From: Actinomycetales bacterium
Lineage (GTDB): Bacteria > Actinomycetota > Actinomycetes > Actinomycetales > Microbacteriaceae
DNA: 64,000 nt
Assembly: GCA_017308515.1 (NCBI GenBank)
Contig: JAFKEN010000006.1
Location: 540,479-604,478 of the forward strand
Reading direction: 5' to 3'
This document shows, in pieces, positions 45,468-55,036 of the stretch. The notes beneath the pieces are model-generated. The model had not been told where the DNA came from and did not search any database. It saw only the letters and a list, made by a program, of their open reading frames with translations. How positions within the stretch are numbered: the stretch's first letter is position 1; every line of letters begins with the position of its first letter. Made by a program: the position numbers and the translations under genes.

Positions 45468-46643
45468 ATGCCCCGCGAGCGTGCGCGATCCCGGCCGCGC
45501 CGACGTGCCGTGCCCGCGGAAGCGGCCGCGCAGCATGCTCGACCGGTGGCCGAGCCGCCTCCCTTCGTCGCCCGACCGGTCGCGCGCGAGCACCGCGAGC
45601 CGGCCGGACCGCCGCCCGTCCCGCCGACGTCCCGGTCGCCCTCCGATGCTCGGTCGGGTGCTCCCCCGATCCCGCCGCTCGGGCGCGAGGAGCACGCGGA
45701 TCCGGCGCTCGAGGCCGGCCCGCTCGCCCCGCTGCTGGCCGATCCGACGGTCACCGACGTCTTCCTCAACCCCGACGGGAGCGTCTGGGTCGACCGCGGC
45801 GCGGGGCTCGTCGCCGAGGCGGGGCTGCGCATCCCGCGGGACGAGGCCGCCGAACTCGCGGTGCGCCTCGTCTCGCTCGGCGGTCGGCACCTCGACGAGG
45901 CGACCCCCGCCGTCGACGTGCGCCTCGGCACCGGTCGGCGCGTGCACGCGGTGCTGCCGCCGGTGTCGCCCGGCGGGCCGGCGGTGTCGATCCGCCTCGC
46001 GCGCCGCGAGCAGCTGTCGCTCGACGACCTCGTCGACGCGGGGACGGTGACGAATCGCGATGCCGAGCACCTGCGCGCGCTCGTCGCCCGGCGCGCCAAC
46101 CTGCTCGTCACCGGCGCCGGGGGCTCAGGCAAGACGACGCTGCTCGCCGCGCTGCTCGCCGAGGTTCCGCCGGACGAGCGCATCCTCGTGCTCGAAGACG
46201 TCGCCGAGCTGCGCATCGACCACCCGCACGTGGTCGCGCTCGAGGCGCGGCAGGCGAACCTCGAAGGGGCCGGGGCGGTGCCGCTCGAGCGCCTCGTGCG
46301 CGAGGCGCTGCGCATGCGGCCCGACCGACTCGTCGTCGGGGAGTGCCGCGGCGCGGAGCTGCGCGAGCTGCTCGCCGCGCTCAACACCGGCCACGACGGC
46401 GGGGCGGGCACGCTGCACGCGAACTCGCTCGCCGACGTGCCGGCGCGGCTCGAGGCCCTCGGCGCACTCGCGGGGCTCGCACCCGACGCCCTCGCGCGCC
46501 AGGCGATCAGCGCGCTGGATGCGGTGGTGCACCTCGAGCGTCGCGGCGGCCTCCGCCGGGTGGTCGCCATCGGCGAGGTCGTGCTCGACGCGGCGGGGCG
46601 ACTGGCCGTGCGCGCCGGGGCCGGAGAGGAGCGCGCCGCGTGA
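45468..46643 (+). CDS. TadA/CpaF-type pilus assembly ATPase
   Basis: A 391-aa secretion ATPase for Flp/Tad pili. After a proline/arginine-rich leader come [20 protein letters not shown] (N-terminal domain), Walker [17 protein letters not shown], the Asp box [14 protein letters not shown], Walker [16 protein letters not shown], and the His box [11 protein letters not shown]. The frame is also open upstream; ATG 45348 and GTG 45546 are alternative starts, and none has a good ribosome-binding site. It is the first gene of the locus and overlaps the next by GTGA. Confidence 0.88.
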   Translation: MPRERARSRPRRRAVPAEAAAQHARPVAEPPPFVARPVAREHREPAGPPPVPPTSRSPSDARSGAPPIPPLGREEHADPALEAGPLAPLLADPTVTDVFLNPDGSVWVDRGAGLVAEAGLRIPRDEAAELAVRLVSLGGRHLDEATPAVDVRLGTGRRVHAVLPPVSPGGPAVSIRLARREQLSLDDLVDAGTVTNRDAEHLRALVARRANLLVTGAGGSGKTTLLAALLAEVPPDERILVLEDVAELRIDHPHVVALEARQANLEGAGAVPLERLVREALRMRPDRLVVGECRGAELRELLAALNTGHDGGAGTLHANSLADVPARLEALGALAGLAPDALARQAISALDAVVHLERRGGLRRVVAIGEVVLDAAGRLAVRAGAGEERAA

Positions 46644-47560
46644 GCGCCCCCGATCCCGCCGACGCCTTCGACGAGGCGGCCGAGCAGGTGCAGCGCCTCG
46701 CCGTGCTGCTCGAGGCGGGCGTCGCCCCCGTCTCGGCGTGGCGGCACGTCGGCGAGGAGGCGGCGTCCGGCCCGTCCTTCGAGGTCGCCACCGCGGCGCC
46801 GCGGCCCGACGATCTCGTCGAGCGGATCACCGGGGCGGCCCGCGCCCGCGCCGGTCCGCTCGGGGAGGCCTGGGGCGCGGTCGCGCTCGCCTGGCGGGTC
46901 GCGGCCGTCGCGGGAGCTCCGCTCGCCCCGACCCTCGCCGAGCTCGCCGACGTGCTGCGCGACCTCGGCGAGTCCTCGCGCGAGGTCGCCATCGCCCTCG
47001 CCGGGCCGCGGGCGACCGCCCGGATCGTGCTCGCGCTCCCCGCGGTCGGGCTCGGGTTCGGCCTGCTGCTCGGCGTCGACGTCGTCGGCACCCTGTTCGC
47101 GACCCTGCCGGGGGCCATCTGCCTGCTGCTGGGCGCGGCGCTCGTCGTCGCCGGGTGGCGCTGGAACTCCGCGCTCCTGCGCCGCGCCCGCGAGGTCGAC
47201 CCGGCAGCTGGCCTCGAGCTCGACCTGCTCGCGATCGCCCTCGCCGGCGGCTCCGCGCCCGAACGGGCGACCGCCGTGGTCGACGAAGCGCTGCTCGAGC
47301 ACGGGCGGGCGGCTCTCGGCGCCACCGCCACCCGGCATCTCGACTTCGCGCGCCGGGCGGGCGTGCCGGTCGCGGCTCTGCTGCGGGCCGAGTCGCGCGC
47401 GGAGCGTCGTCGGGCGCGCGCGGCGGCCCGCATTCGAGCGGCGCGGCTCGGCACCCAGCTGCTGCTGCCGCTCGGGGCCTGCCTGCTGCCCGCGTTCGTG
47501 CTGCTCGGGGTCGTGCCGCTCCTGCTGGGCATCCTCGACGACGCGCTGTCGGGGTTCTGA
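46640..47560 (+). CDS. TadB/TadC-like type II secretion F-domain protein
   Basis: A 306-aa membrane platform protein. A soluble N-terminal part ([20 protein letters not shown]) precedes helices at about 135-155 and 160-182; a T2SS-F-like domain ([20 protein letters not shown], then [20 protein letters not shown]) leads to the final helix [20 protein letters not shown]. It seems to serve alone where other loci have separate TadB and TadC. Confidence 0.8.
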   Translation: MSAPDPADAFDEAAEQVQRLAVLLEAGVAPVSAWRHVGEEAASGPSFEVATAAPRPDDLVERITGAARARAGPLGEAWGAVALAWRVAAVAGAPLAPTLAELADVLRDLGESSREVAIALAGPRATARIVLALPAVGLGFGLLLGVDVVGTLFATLPGAICLLLGAALVVAGWRWNSALLRRAREVDPAAGLELDLLAIALAGGSAPERATAVVDEALLEHGRAALGATATRHLDFARRAGVPVAALLRAESRAERRRARAAARIRAARLGTQLLLPLGACLLPAFVLLGVVPLLLGILDDALSGF

Positions 47561-47638
47561 CCCGCGCGTCGTCAGGGGGTGCCGCGGACGCGAGCGCCGC
47601 TCCTCCCCAGGCAGCGCCGGGCGCGGCGCGCCGCCGTC

Positions 47639-47657
47639 GGCGGCCGTGGGGGCCGCC
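47639..47657 (+). other. Hairpin before the pilin-like gene
   Basis: GGCGGCC (47639-47645) and GGCCGCC (47651-47657) form a 7-bp stem in the 160-nt gap between the F-domain gene and the pilin-like gene. It could protect or process the mRNA so that the pilin is made at a higher level. Confidence 0.4.
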
Positions 47658-47720
47658 GGGCGGTCGGCGCTCACGAGACTCGACGCGTTCGTGCCGTCCG
47701 ACCCCGATCCGGAGGATCCG

Positions 47721-48023
47721 ATGTCCCGACTGACCCGCCCGTTCCGACCGACCACGCCCCGCTCCGCCGCGCGCCTCGCCGCGATCCGTGCGGCGCTCCC
47801 CGCGCCGGGCGCCGCCCTCGCCGCGCGTCTCGGCACCGTGCTCGCGCGATCCCCGCTGGCACGGGGTCTGCGCGACGACACCGGAGCCGCGACCGCCGAG
47901 TACGCGGTCGTCATCATGGCCGCGGTCGGCTTCGCCGGGCTGCTCGTCGTGATCCTCAAATCGGGCGAGGTGCAGTCGCTCCTCACCGGGATCGTGCGGG
48001 ATGCCCTGCAGTCCGCCGGCTGA
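47721..48023 (+). CDS. DUF4244 / Flp-pilin-like protein
   Basis: A 100-aa protein. A basic leader (residues 1-52) is followed by [20 protein letters not shown], then a hydrophobic helix, as in Flp pilins and DUF4244 proteins of actinobacterial tad loci. The Glu in TAEYA corresponds to the pilin Glu after the processing site. The ATG has a perfect GGAGG ribosome-binding site, stronger than its neighbours', as expected for the main structural subunit. Confidence 0.87.
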   Translation: MSRLTRPFRPTTPRSAARLAAIRAALPAPGAALAARLGTVLARSPLARGLRDDTGAATAEYAVVIMAAVGFAGLLVVILKSGEVQSLLTGIVRDALQSAG

Positions 48024-48441
48024 CGTCACGGACGGCGTGGTGTCGGCCGGCAGATCGTCGCGACGGCGCCGCCGGCGGCGCCCACCGCACCGGTCGCGCC
48101 CGCAGCGCCGACCGGGCGACGACGGCAGCACGACCGCCGAATTCGCGATCGCGCTCCCCGGCGTGCTTCTCGTGCTGCTCGCGGCGCTCGCCGCGGTGCA
48201 GCTCGGGGCGCTCCAGGTGCGCGCGCAGGACGCGGCGGCCGACGCCGCGCGCGACCTCGCTCGCGGCGAGAGCCACGGAACCGCGGCGGCGCACGCGGGT
48301 CCGCTGCCCGACCTGCGGCTCGACTCCTGGCGCAGCGGTGGGCTCGTGTGCGCACGGGTCTCGGCGGCGCCGCCCGGCGTCGTCGGTCTCGCGCGCATCC
48401 GCGTGGCGGGGGAGAGCTGTGCGCTCGCCGACGGGGGCTGA
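48001..48441 (+). CDS. TadE-like pseudopilin
   Basis: A 146-aa protein from ATG 48001, which overlaps the pilin gene by 23 nt. GTGs at 48037 and 48040 are possible later starts. After an Arg-rich leader the TadE signature [20 protein letters not shown] starts the membrane helix, and the outer part has two Cys ([17 protein letters not shown]) that may pair. It is a minor pilin of the Tad system. Confidence 0.82.
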   Translation: MPCSPPADVTDGVVSAGRSSRRRRRRRPPHRSRPQRRPGDDGSTTAEFAIALPGVLLVLLAALAAVQLGALQVRAQDAAADAARDLARGESHGTAAAHAGPLPDLRLDSWRSGGLVCARVSAAPPGVVGLARIRVAGESCALADGG

Positions 48442-48793
48442 CCACGTTCGGTCACGCCCGCGTCTCGACGATTGCGGATCCGGCGCGGTCCTCGCGCTCG
48501 CCGTCACGGCGGCCGTGCTGATCGTCGCCCTCGCGGCGGTCGGTCTCGCCGCGGGTCTCGCCGCGCGCCAGCGCATCGTCGGGGCCGCCGACCAGGTCGC
48601 CCTCGCGGCGGCGGACGCGTCGCGGGGGATCGTCGGCGGATCCCCGTGCGACCGGGCGCGCGAGCTCGCCACCGCGAACCGGGCGGCGCTCGCCGCATGC
48701 CGGGTGGACGGCTGGGTCGTGACGGTCACGGTCACGGGGTCGTTCGCAGGCATCCCGCTGACCGCGACCTCGACCGCCGGGCCGCCGCCGTGA
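48419..48793 (+). CDS. TadE-like (Rv3654c-type) minor pilin
   Basis: A 124-aa protein whose GTG has a good ribosome-binding site (GGGGGAG) inside the TadE gene, overlapping it by 23 nt. CGSGAVLALAVTAAVLIVAL is the helix after the Gly-Ser-Gly motif usual in this family. The following DQVALAAADASRG and CDRARELATANRAALAACRV are the family's alanine-rich region with two Cys. It is the last gene of the tad locus. Confidence 0.82.
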   Translation: MRSPTGADHVRSRPRLDDCGSGAVLALAVTAAVLIVALAAVGLAAGLAARQRIVGAADQVALAAADASRGIVGGSPCDRARELATANRAALAACRVDGWVVTVTVTGSFAGIPLTATSTAGPPP

Positions 48794-48914
48794 GCCGGCA
48801 GTCCTCGGTCGGCGGAACCGGCCGCCGCACTCAGCCGGCGACCAGAGTGCGGTCCGGCCGTCATCGCCCGAGGATCGGCACTATGTCGTCGGCGGCCGGC
48901 GCGAGAATGGCCCG

Positions 48915-49847
48915 GTGACGCGACGCGGCCTCCTCCTGTTCCTGGCGCTCGGGGTCGCATGGGGCATCCCCTACCTCTTCATCAAGATCGCGGTCGCCGA
49001 ACTGGAGCCCGCGATGGTCGTCCTCGCGAGGTCGGGGCTCGCGGCCCTCCTGCTGCTGCCGATCGCCCTGTTCCGGCGCGAGGTGGGGCCGCTGCTGCGC
49101 CACTGGAAGCCGCTGCTGGTCTACACGCTCGTCGAGATCGTGCTGCCGTGGTACTTCCTGAGCTCCGCGGAGCAGCGGCTGCCCAGCTCGACCGCCGGGC
49201 TGCTGCTCGCCGCGGTACCGCTCGCCGGGGTGGGCATCGCCGTGATCCTCGGCCGGCCGGCCCGGTTCGCGTGGTTCAACTGGCTGGGCATCGCGGCCGG
49301 CATGCTCGGGGTGGCCGCGCTCGTCGGACTCGACATCGCGGGATCCGACCTGATCGCCGTGGCCGAGCTGTCGGTGACGGTCGTGGGTTACGCGCTGGGG
49401 CCGGCGATCCTCAGCCGCTGGATGCCCGACGTGCCCGGAGTCGGCCTGACCGCGGTCTCGCTCGCGATCACCGCGATCGTCTACCTGCCGGTCGTCGCGC
49501 TCACCGGAGCCTTCCCGTCGGCGTGGCCGTCGAGCTCGACGATCATCGCCGTCGTCGTGCTGGCGGTGGTGTGCAGCGCCCTCGCGTTCGTGCTCATGGT
49601 GGCGCTGATTGGCGAGATCGGACCGGTGCGGGCGACCGCCATCACCTACCTCAACCCCGCGGTCGCGATCGCGGCCGGCGCGCTCGTACTCGGGGAGGCG
49701 ATCACGGTCTGGACGATCGTCGGCTTCGTGCTCGTGATCGGCGGGTCGTTCCTCGTCACCCGCCGGCGCGGCGAGGCGGAGCCGGCCGTGCTGCCCTCAC
49801 CCGGGGCGGCGGCCGCCGTGGAGGAGGCCACCGCCGGCGACCCCTAG
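48915..49847 (+). CDS. EamA/DMT family transporter
   Basis: A 310-aa permease with ten helices in two EamA repeats. The first begins LFLALGVAWGIPYLFIKIAV; the second ends near VRATAITYLNPAVAIAAGAL. The GTG is 6 nt behind GAGAAT, probably leaderless. The C-terminal tail is Ala/Glu-rich. The stop overlaps that of the convergent SnoaL-like gene. The substrate is unknown; relatives export metabolites or amino acids. Confidence 0.88.
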   Translation: MTRRGLLLFLALGVAWGIPYLFIKIAVAELEPAMVVLARSGLAALLLLPIALFRREVGPLLRHWKPLLVYTLVEIVLPWYFLSSAEQRLPSSTAGLLLAAVPLAGVGIAVILGRPARFAWFNWLGIAAGMLGVAALVGLDIAGSDLIAVAELSVTVVGYALGPAILSRWMPDVPGVGLTAVSLAITAIVYLPVVALTGAFPSAWPSSSTIIAVVVLAVVCSALAFVLMVALIGEIGPVRATAITYLNPAVAIAAGALVLGEAITVWTIVGFVLVIGGSFLVTRRRGEAEPAVLPSPGAAAAVEEATAGDP

Positions 49848-50248
49848 CCGCCGAACAGCGCCGCGAGCGCGGCGGTGTCGAGCACGTGCCAGTGCTCGGC
49901 GATGCGGCCGTCGGCGACGCGGTAGGTGTCGTGGAAGGCGACCGTGGGCGATCCGCCCGCCGGCACGAGGTCGGAGCGCACCGTCACGAGGTCGCCCGCC
50001 GCGACCGCGAGGGTGGGCACGAACGCGCCGCCGGGCAACCCCCCCCACATGCCCTCGAGCTTCGCGCGCACCCCGTCGCGGCGGGTGTCCTCGCCGTAAG
50101 GGTCGTGGTCGAGGTAGTCCTCGGCGACGAGCCGCTCGACCGCGTCGAGGTCGTAGGGCGGTCGCAGCGCGGCGGCGAAGAAGGCGAGCACCGCCTCCGC
50201 GTTCGCACGGGCGGAGTCGGTGTCGGCGACGACGCGGGCCTCAGTCAT
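49844..50248 (-). CDS. SnoaL-like / ester cyclase family protein
   Basis: A 134-aa NTF2-fold protein: VLAFFAAALRPPYDLDAVER, LVAEDYLDHDPYGEDT, and the ending VAFHDTYRVADGRIAEHWHV match the SnoaL-like pattern with His and Asp lining the pocket. The ATG at 50248 begins the recognisable domain and sits 7 nt behind CAGGAT. The reaction and substrate are unknown. It is convergent with EamA and divergent from topA. Confidence 0.82.
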   Translation of the reverse strand: MTEARVVADTDSARANAEAVLAFFAAALRPPYDLDAVERLVAEDYLDHDPYGEDTRRDGVRAKLEGMWGGLPGGAFVPTLAVAAGDLVTVRSDLVPAGGSPTVAFHDTYRVADGRIAEHWHVLDTAALAALFGG

Positions 50249-50403
50249 GCCCGCGATCCTGCCGAATTCCGCGCACCGGCGCGACCGTGCGGTCCACTCG
50301 AGATATGTCACGCGGCGAACCCACCGCCACGCCCCGGGACCTCCGTCCGCAGGATTCCGCGCGTTCTCTCTTATATGGTGACCCTTCGGACGGAAGGAGA
50401 CCG

Positions 50404-53178
50404 GTGGCCGAGGGACGCAAGCTCGTCATCGTGGAGTCGCCCGCGAAGGCGAAGACCATCGCGCAGTACCTCGGCGACGGCTACGAGGTGCAGGCCTCGG
50501 TCGGGCACATCCGCGACCTGGTCGAGCCGAAGAACCTCCCGCCCGAGCTCAAGAAGGGCCCGATGGGCAAGTTCTCGATCGACGTCGAGAACGGATTCGC
50601 CCCGTACTACGTGGTGAGCGACGCGAAGAAGCGCACCGTCACCGACCTCAAGAAGGCCCTCAAGGACGCCGACGAGCTCTACCTCGCAACGGATGAGGAT
50701 CGCGAGGGCGAGGCCATCGCGTGGCACCTGCTCGAGGTGCTGAAGCCGAAGGTGCCCGTGAAGCGCATGGTGTTCCACGAGATCACCAAGGACGCGATCG
50801 AGGCCGCCAAGAACGCGCCGCGCGAGCTCGACACCGCGCTCGTCGACGCGCAGGAGACCCGGCGCATCCTCGACCGGCTCTACGGCTACGAGGTCAGCCC
50901 CGTGCTGTGGCGCAAGGTCGGCCCCGGCCTCAGCGCCGGCCGCGTGCAGTCGGCCGCGACGCGCCTCGTCGTCGACCGCGAGCGCGAGCGTCTCGCCTTC
51001 ATCGCCGCGAGCTACTGGGATCTCACGATCGAGGTCGGCCCCGAGGCCGGCACCGAGCATGCCGCAACCCGCTTCGAGGCGCGCCTCGCCCGGCTCGACG
51101 GCACCCGCGTCGCGAGCGGCCGCGACTTCGACGACCGCGGCGCGCTCAAGGCCGAGGCCGTCGCCCTCGACGAGACGGCGGCCGAGGCGATCGCGGCCGC
51201 GCTGCGCGGGCCCGACGCGGCCCTGTCGGTGCTCGGCGTCGAGTCCAAGCCCTACACCCGTCGCCCGGCGGCGCCCTTCACGACGAGCACCCTGCAGCAG
51301 GAGGCGGCGCGCAAGCTGCGCTTCAGCGCGCGCCAGACGATGAGCGTCGCGCAGGGGCTCTACGAGAACGGCTACATCACCTACATGCGCACCGACTCGC
51401 CGACGCTCTCGCAGCAGGCGATCACGGCGGCGCGCACCCAGGCCGCGAAGCTCTACGGCTCGGAGACGGTGCCCGACAAGCCGCGCCTGTACAGCGGCAA
51501 GAGCAAGAACGCGCAGGAGGCGCACGAGGCGATCCGCCCCTCGGGCGAGACCTTCCGCACCCCGAGCGAGCTGTCGAGCATGCTGCGCGGCGACGAGCTC
51601 AAGCTCTACGACCTGATCTGGAAGCGCACCGTCGCGAGCCAGATGGCGGATGCGCGCGGCCAGACCGCGACCGTCACCCTCGCGGCGGATCTGCCCGCGG
51701 GCGCGGCGAGCGTCGGCGGCCGTGCGGTGCAGCGCGCGGAGTTCACGGCATCCGGCACCGTCATCACCTTCCGCGGCTTCCTCGCCGCCTACGAGGAGGG
51801 CACCGACGAGTCGCGCGACGACGCCGAGGCGAAGGCGGGCGGCGAGAAGGACGCGAAGCTGCCGCCGCTCGAGTCCGGCCAGCACCTCGAGCTCGACCGC
51901 GCGGAGGCGAAGGGCCACGAGACGAGCCCGCCGCCGCGCTACACCGAGGCGAGCCTCGTGAAGACGCTCGAGGAGCTCGGCATCGGCCGCCCCTCGACCT
52001 ACGCGAGCATCATCTCGACGATCGTCGACCGCGGCTACGTGACCCCGCGCGGGCAGGCGCTCGTGCCGAACTGGATCGCGTTCAGCGTCGTGCGCCTGCT
52101 GGAGGAGCACTTCGGCGACCTCGTCGAGTACGACTTCACTGCCGAGATGGAGGAGGACCTCGACCGCATCGCCTCCGGCGAGCAGGACCGGGTCGACTGG
52201 CTGAACGGCTTCTACTTCGGCTCCGACGACCACCGCGGGCTGCGCAAGGTGATCGACAACCTCGGCGAGATCGACGCGCGCGAGATCAACTCGATCCGCC
52301 TCGCCGACGACATCACGCTGCGCATCGGCAAGTACGGCCCCTACCTCGAGGTGCCCGCCGAGCCCGGCGCCGACGGCCAGCCCGGCACGCCGCGCCGGGT
52401 CAACGTGCCCGAGGACCTCGCGCCCGACGAGTTGACTGCCGAGAAGGCGCGCGAGCTGGTGGATGCGCCCGAGGTGGGCGACCGCATCCTCGGCCAGGAC
52501 CCGGACAGCGGTCTCGACATCGCGGTGAAGGACGGCCGCTACGGCCCCTACGTCACGCAGGTCTTCCCCGAGGAGCCCGAGCCGGAGCCCGAGGTCGACC
52601 CGGCCACCGGCGAGGTGAAGCCCGCGCCGAAGAAGAAGGCGAAGAAGGACGCGCCGAAGCCGAAGACGGCGTCGCTGTTCAAGGACATGGATCCCGCGGA
52701 GGTCGACCTCGACACCGCGCTGCGGCTGCTCGCCCTCCCGCGCGTCGTCGGGCAGGACCCGGAGTCGGGCGAGGACATCACCGCCCAGAACGGCCGCTAC
52801 GGCCCGTACATCAAGAAGGGCACCGACTCCCGCTCTCTCGAGTCGGAGTCGCAGATCTTCGACATCGACCTGCCCGGCGCCCTCGAGATCTTCGCGCAGC
52901 CCAAGTACGGCGCGCGACGCCCCTCGAGCGCGCTCAAGGAGTTCGACGCCGACCCGGTGAGCGGCAAGCCGATCCGGGTGCGCGACGGCCGCTTCGGCCC
53001 CTACGTCACCGACGGCGAGACGAACGCGACGATCCCGCGCGGGGTCGACGTCGAGTCGGTCGACTTCGAGCGCGCCGTGCAGCTGCTCGCCGAGAAGCGT
53101 GCGAAGGGCCCCGCGAAGAAGCCCGCGCGCCGCACGGCGTCGAGCGGCACCCGTCGGGCCCCCGCGAAGAAGCGCTGA
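50404..53178 (+). CDS. topA: DNA topoisomerase I
   Basis: A 924-aa type IA enzyme that relaxes negative supercoils. TOPRIM: KLVIVESPAKAKTIAQYLG and ATDEDREGEAIAWHL; active site YENGYITYMRTDSPTLSQQA with the catalytic Tyr; then IGRPSTYASIISTIVDRGYV. The C-terminal part has several repeats of the form DGRYGPYVT, and a Lys/Ala/Pro-rich tail replaces zinc fingers, as in other actinobacteria. The GTG follows GGAAGGAGACC. A TATGGT (50374-50379) is a candidate -10. Confidence 0.97.
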   Translation: MAEGRKLVIVESPAKAKTIAQYLGDGYEVQASVGHIRDLVEPKNLPPELKKGPMGKFSIDVENGFAPYYVVSDAKKRTVTDLKKALKDADELYLATDEDREGEAIAWHLLEVLKPKVPVKRMVFHEITKDAIEAAKNAPRELDTALVDAQETRRILDRLYGYEVSPVLWRKVGPGLSAGRVQSAATRLVVDRERERLAFIAASYWDLTIEVGPEAGTEHAATRFEARLARLDGTRVASGRDFDDRGALKAEAVALDETAAEAIAAALRGPDAALSVLGVESKPYTRRPAAPFTTSTLQQEAARKLRFSARQTMSVAQGLYENGYITYMRTDSPTLSQQAITAARTQAAKLYGSETVPDKPRLYSGKSKNAQEAHEAIRPSGETFRTPSELSSMLRGDELKLYDLIWKRTVASQMADARGQTATVTLAADLPAGAASVGGRAVQRAEFTASGTVITFRGFLAAYEEGTDESRDDAEAKAGGEKDAKLPPLESGQHLELDRAEAKGHETSPPPRYTEASLVKTLEELGIGRPSTYASIISTIVDRGYVTPRGQALVPNWIAFSVVRLLEEHFGDLVEYDFTAEMEEDLDRIASGEQDRVDWLNGFYFGSDDHRGLRKVIDNLGEIDAREINSIRLADDITLRIGKYGPYLEVPAEPGADGQPGTPRRVNVPEDLAPDELTAEKARELVDAPEVGDRILGQDPDSGLDIAVKDGRYGPYVTQVFPEEPEPEPEVDPATGEVKPAPKKKAKKDAPKPKTASLFKDMDPAEVDLDTALRLLALPRVVGQDPESGEDITAQNGRYGPYIKKGTDSRSLESESQIFDIDLPGALEIFAQPKYGARRPSSALKEFDADPVSGKPIRVRDGRFGPYVTDGETNATIPRGVDVESVDFERAVQLLAEKRAKGPAKKPARRTASSGTRRAPAKKR

Positions 53179-53179
53179 G

Positions 53180-53848
53180 GTGGCGCGCGACGAGCCCGCG
53201 CCGCCCGGCGCCGCCGCGTCGGCCTCGGGTGCGGCCGGGTTGTTCGTCACCCTCGAGGGTGGCGACGGATCCGGCAAGTCGACCCAGCAGACCCTGCTGT
53301 GCGACTGGCTCGTCGCGCATGACCGCGAGGTGGTCGCGACCCGCGAGCCGGGCGGCACCGAGCTCGGCGTCGAGGTGCGTGAGATCGTGCTGCACCGCCG
53401 CGGCCACGTCGCCCCCCGCGCCGAGGCGCTGCTCTACGCCGCGGATCGCGCCCACCACGTGGCGACCCTCGTGCGGCCCGCCCTCGAGCGCGGGGCGGTC
53501 GTCGTGCAGGACCGCTACCTCGACTCCTCGGTCGCCTACCAGGGCGCCGGCCGGGTGCTCGCGCCCGAGCAGGTGCGCGACCTCTCGCTCTGGGCGACCG
53601 AGGGGTTGCTGCCGGATCTCACCGTGCTGCTCGACCTCGACCCCGCGGTGGGGCGCGCGCGGCTCGACGCGGCGCGCACCCGGTACGACCGGCTCGAGGC
53701 GGAGGCGGCCGAGTTCCACGCGCGGGTGCGGGAGAAGTACCTCGAGCTCGCCGCGGCCGAGCCGGCGCGATGGCTCGTCGTCGACGCGAGCCGGCCGGTC
53801 GAGGCGATCGCCGCCGCGATCCGCGACCGGGTCGTCGCCCTGCTCTGA
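53180..53848 (+). CDS. tmk: Thymidylate kinase
   Basis: A 222-aa enzyme that phosphorylates dTMP. P-loop FVTLEGGDGSGKSTQQTLL, the DRY-type motif VVVQDRYLDSSVAYQGAGR, and ATREPGGTELG. About 20 residues rich in Ala, Pro and Gly precede the core. It starts 1 nt after topA and precedes holB, the usual actinobacterial topA-tmk-holB order. Confidence 0.96.
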   Translation: MARDEPAPPGAAASASGAAGLFVTLEGGDGSGKSTQQTLLCDWLVAHDREVVATREPGGTELGVEVREIVLHRRGHVAPRAEALLYAADRAHHVATLVRPALERGAVVVQDRYLDSSVAYQGAGRVLAPEQVRDLSLWATEGLLPDLTVLLDLDPAVGRARLDAARTRYDRLEAEAAEFHARVREKYLELAAAEPARWLVVDASRPVEAIAAAIRDRVVALL

Positions 53849-53893
53849 CCCTGTCGCGCGGCGCTGACACCGCCCTCCCCTAGGCTCGGCGTC

Positions 53894-55036
53894 GTGGGGT
53901 GGAGCGACGTGACCGGCCAGGCGGAGGCCGTCGCGACCGCGCGCGCCGCCGCCGAGTCGGGGGAGGGGCTCGCCCATTCCTGGCTCATCGCGGGCCCGCC
54001 CGGCTCCGGGCGCTCGACGCTCGCCTTCGCCTTCGCCGCGGGCCTCATCGCGCGCCCCGGTGAGGAGGCGGCGGTCGAGTCCCAGGTGGCCGCGCGCACG
54101 CATCCCGACCTCGGCGTGCTCAGCACCGATCGCGTCGTCATCACCATCGACGAGGTGCGGCGACTCGTCGCCGCGAGCCAGTTCTCGCCGAGCGCGGGCC
54201 GCTACCGCGTCATGGTCATCGAAGACGCCGATCGCATGACCGAGCGCACCTCCAACGTGCTGCTCAAGGCGCTCGAGGAGCCGCCGCCGCGCACCGTGTG
54301 GATCCTGTGCGCTCCGAGCGAGGCGGATCTGCTGCCCACCATCCGCTCCCGCGTGCGCACCCTGCGGCTGCGGGTTCCCTCGCCCGCCGATGTCGCCGAC
54401 CTGCTCGTGCGGCGCGACGGGGTGGACCCGGCGCTCGCCGTCGCCGCGGCGCGCGAGGCGCAGTCGCACATCGGCATGGCGCTGCGGCTCGCGAGCGACG
54501 AGGGGGCGCGCCGGCGCCGCGCGCGCACGCTCGAGCTGGCGCTCGGCATCCGCTCCACCACGGCCGCCGTGCTGGCCGCGGGGGAGCTGCTCGACGTCGC
54601 CAAGGCCGACGCCGAGGCCTTCACGGCGCAGCGCGACGAGGAGGAGCGGGCCGCCGCGTTCCGCTCCCTCGGGCTCGAGCCGGGGGCGAGCGTGCCGCCC
54701 GCGCTGCGCAGCCAGATCAAGGCGCTCGAGGAGGACCAGAAGCGCCGCGCGACCCGCAGCCTGCGCGACGGGGTCGACCGGATCCTCGTCGACCTGCAGT
54801 CGCTCTACCGCGACGTGCTGCTGCGTCAGCTGGGGGCGGGGCTCGAGCCGATCAATCTCGCGATCGATCCGGCGGTCGGGGCCGCGGCGGCCGAGTCGAC
54901 GCCGGCCCAGACCCTCGCGACCCTCGACGCGATCGCCGAGGCGCGCGAGCGCATCGAGCAGAACGTCGCGCCCGCGCTCGCGCTCGAGGCGCTGCTGGTG
55001 ACCGCGGTGCGCCGCGGCGGGAGGAGTGCGGCATGA
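53894..55036 (+). CDS. holB: DNA polymerase III delta' subunit
   Basis: A 380-aa clamp-loader subunit. AHSWLIAGPPGSGRSTLAFA is a P-loop with Arg in place of Lys, which fits the non-hydrolysing delta' role. HPDLGVLSTDRVVITIDEVR, YRVMVIEDADRMTERTSNVL and KALEEPPPRTVWIL follow. The zinc-binding Cys residues common in DnaX and many delta' proteins are absent (EEAAVESQVAARTHPD). The GTG is 7 nt behind TAGGCT, so it may have its own leaderless transcript besides read-through from topA-tmk. Confidence 0.94.
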   Translation: MGWSDVTGQAEAVATARAAAESGEGLAHSWLIAGPPGSGRSTLAFAFAAGLIARPGEEAAVESQVAARTHPDLGVLSTDRVVITIDEVRRLVAASQFSPSAGRYRVMVIEDADRMTERTSNVLLKALEEPPPRTVWILCAPSEADLLPTIRSRVRTLRLRVPSPADVADLLVRRDGVDPALAVAAAREAQSHIGMALRLASDEGARRRRARTLELALGIRSTTAAVLAAGELLDVAKADAEAFTAQRDEEERAAAFRSLGLEPGASVPPALRSQIKALEEDQKRRATRSLRDGVDRILVDLQSLYRDVLLRQLGAGLEPINLAIDPAVGAAAAESTPAQTLATLDAIAEARERIEQNVAPALALEALLVTAVRRGGRSAA

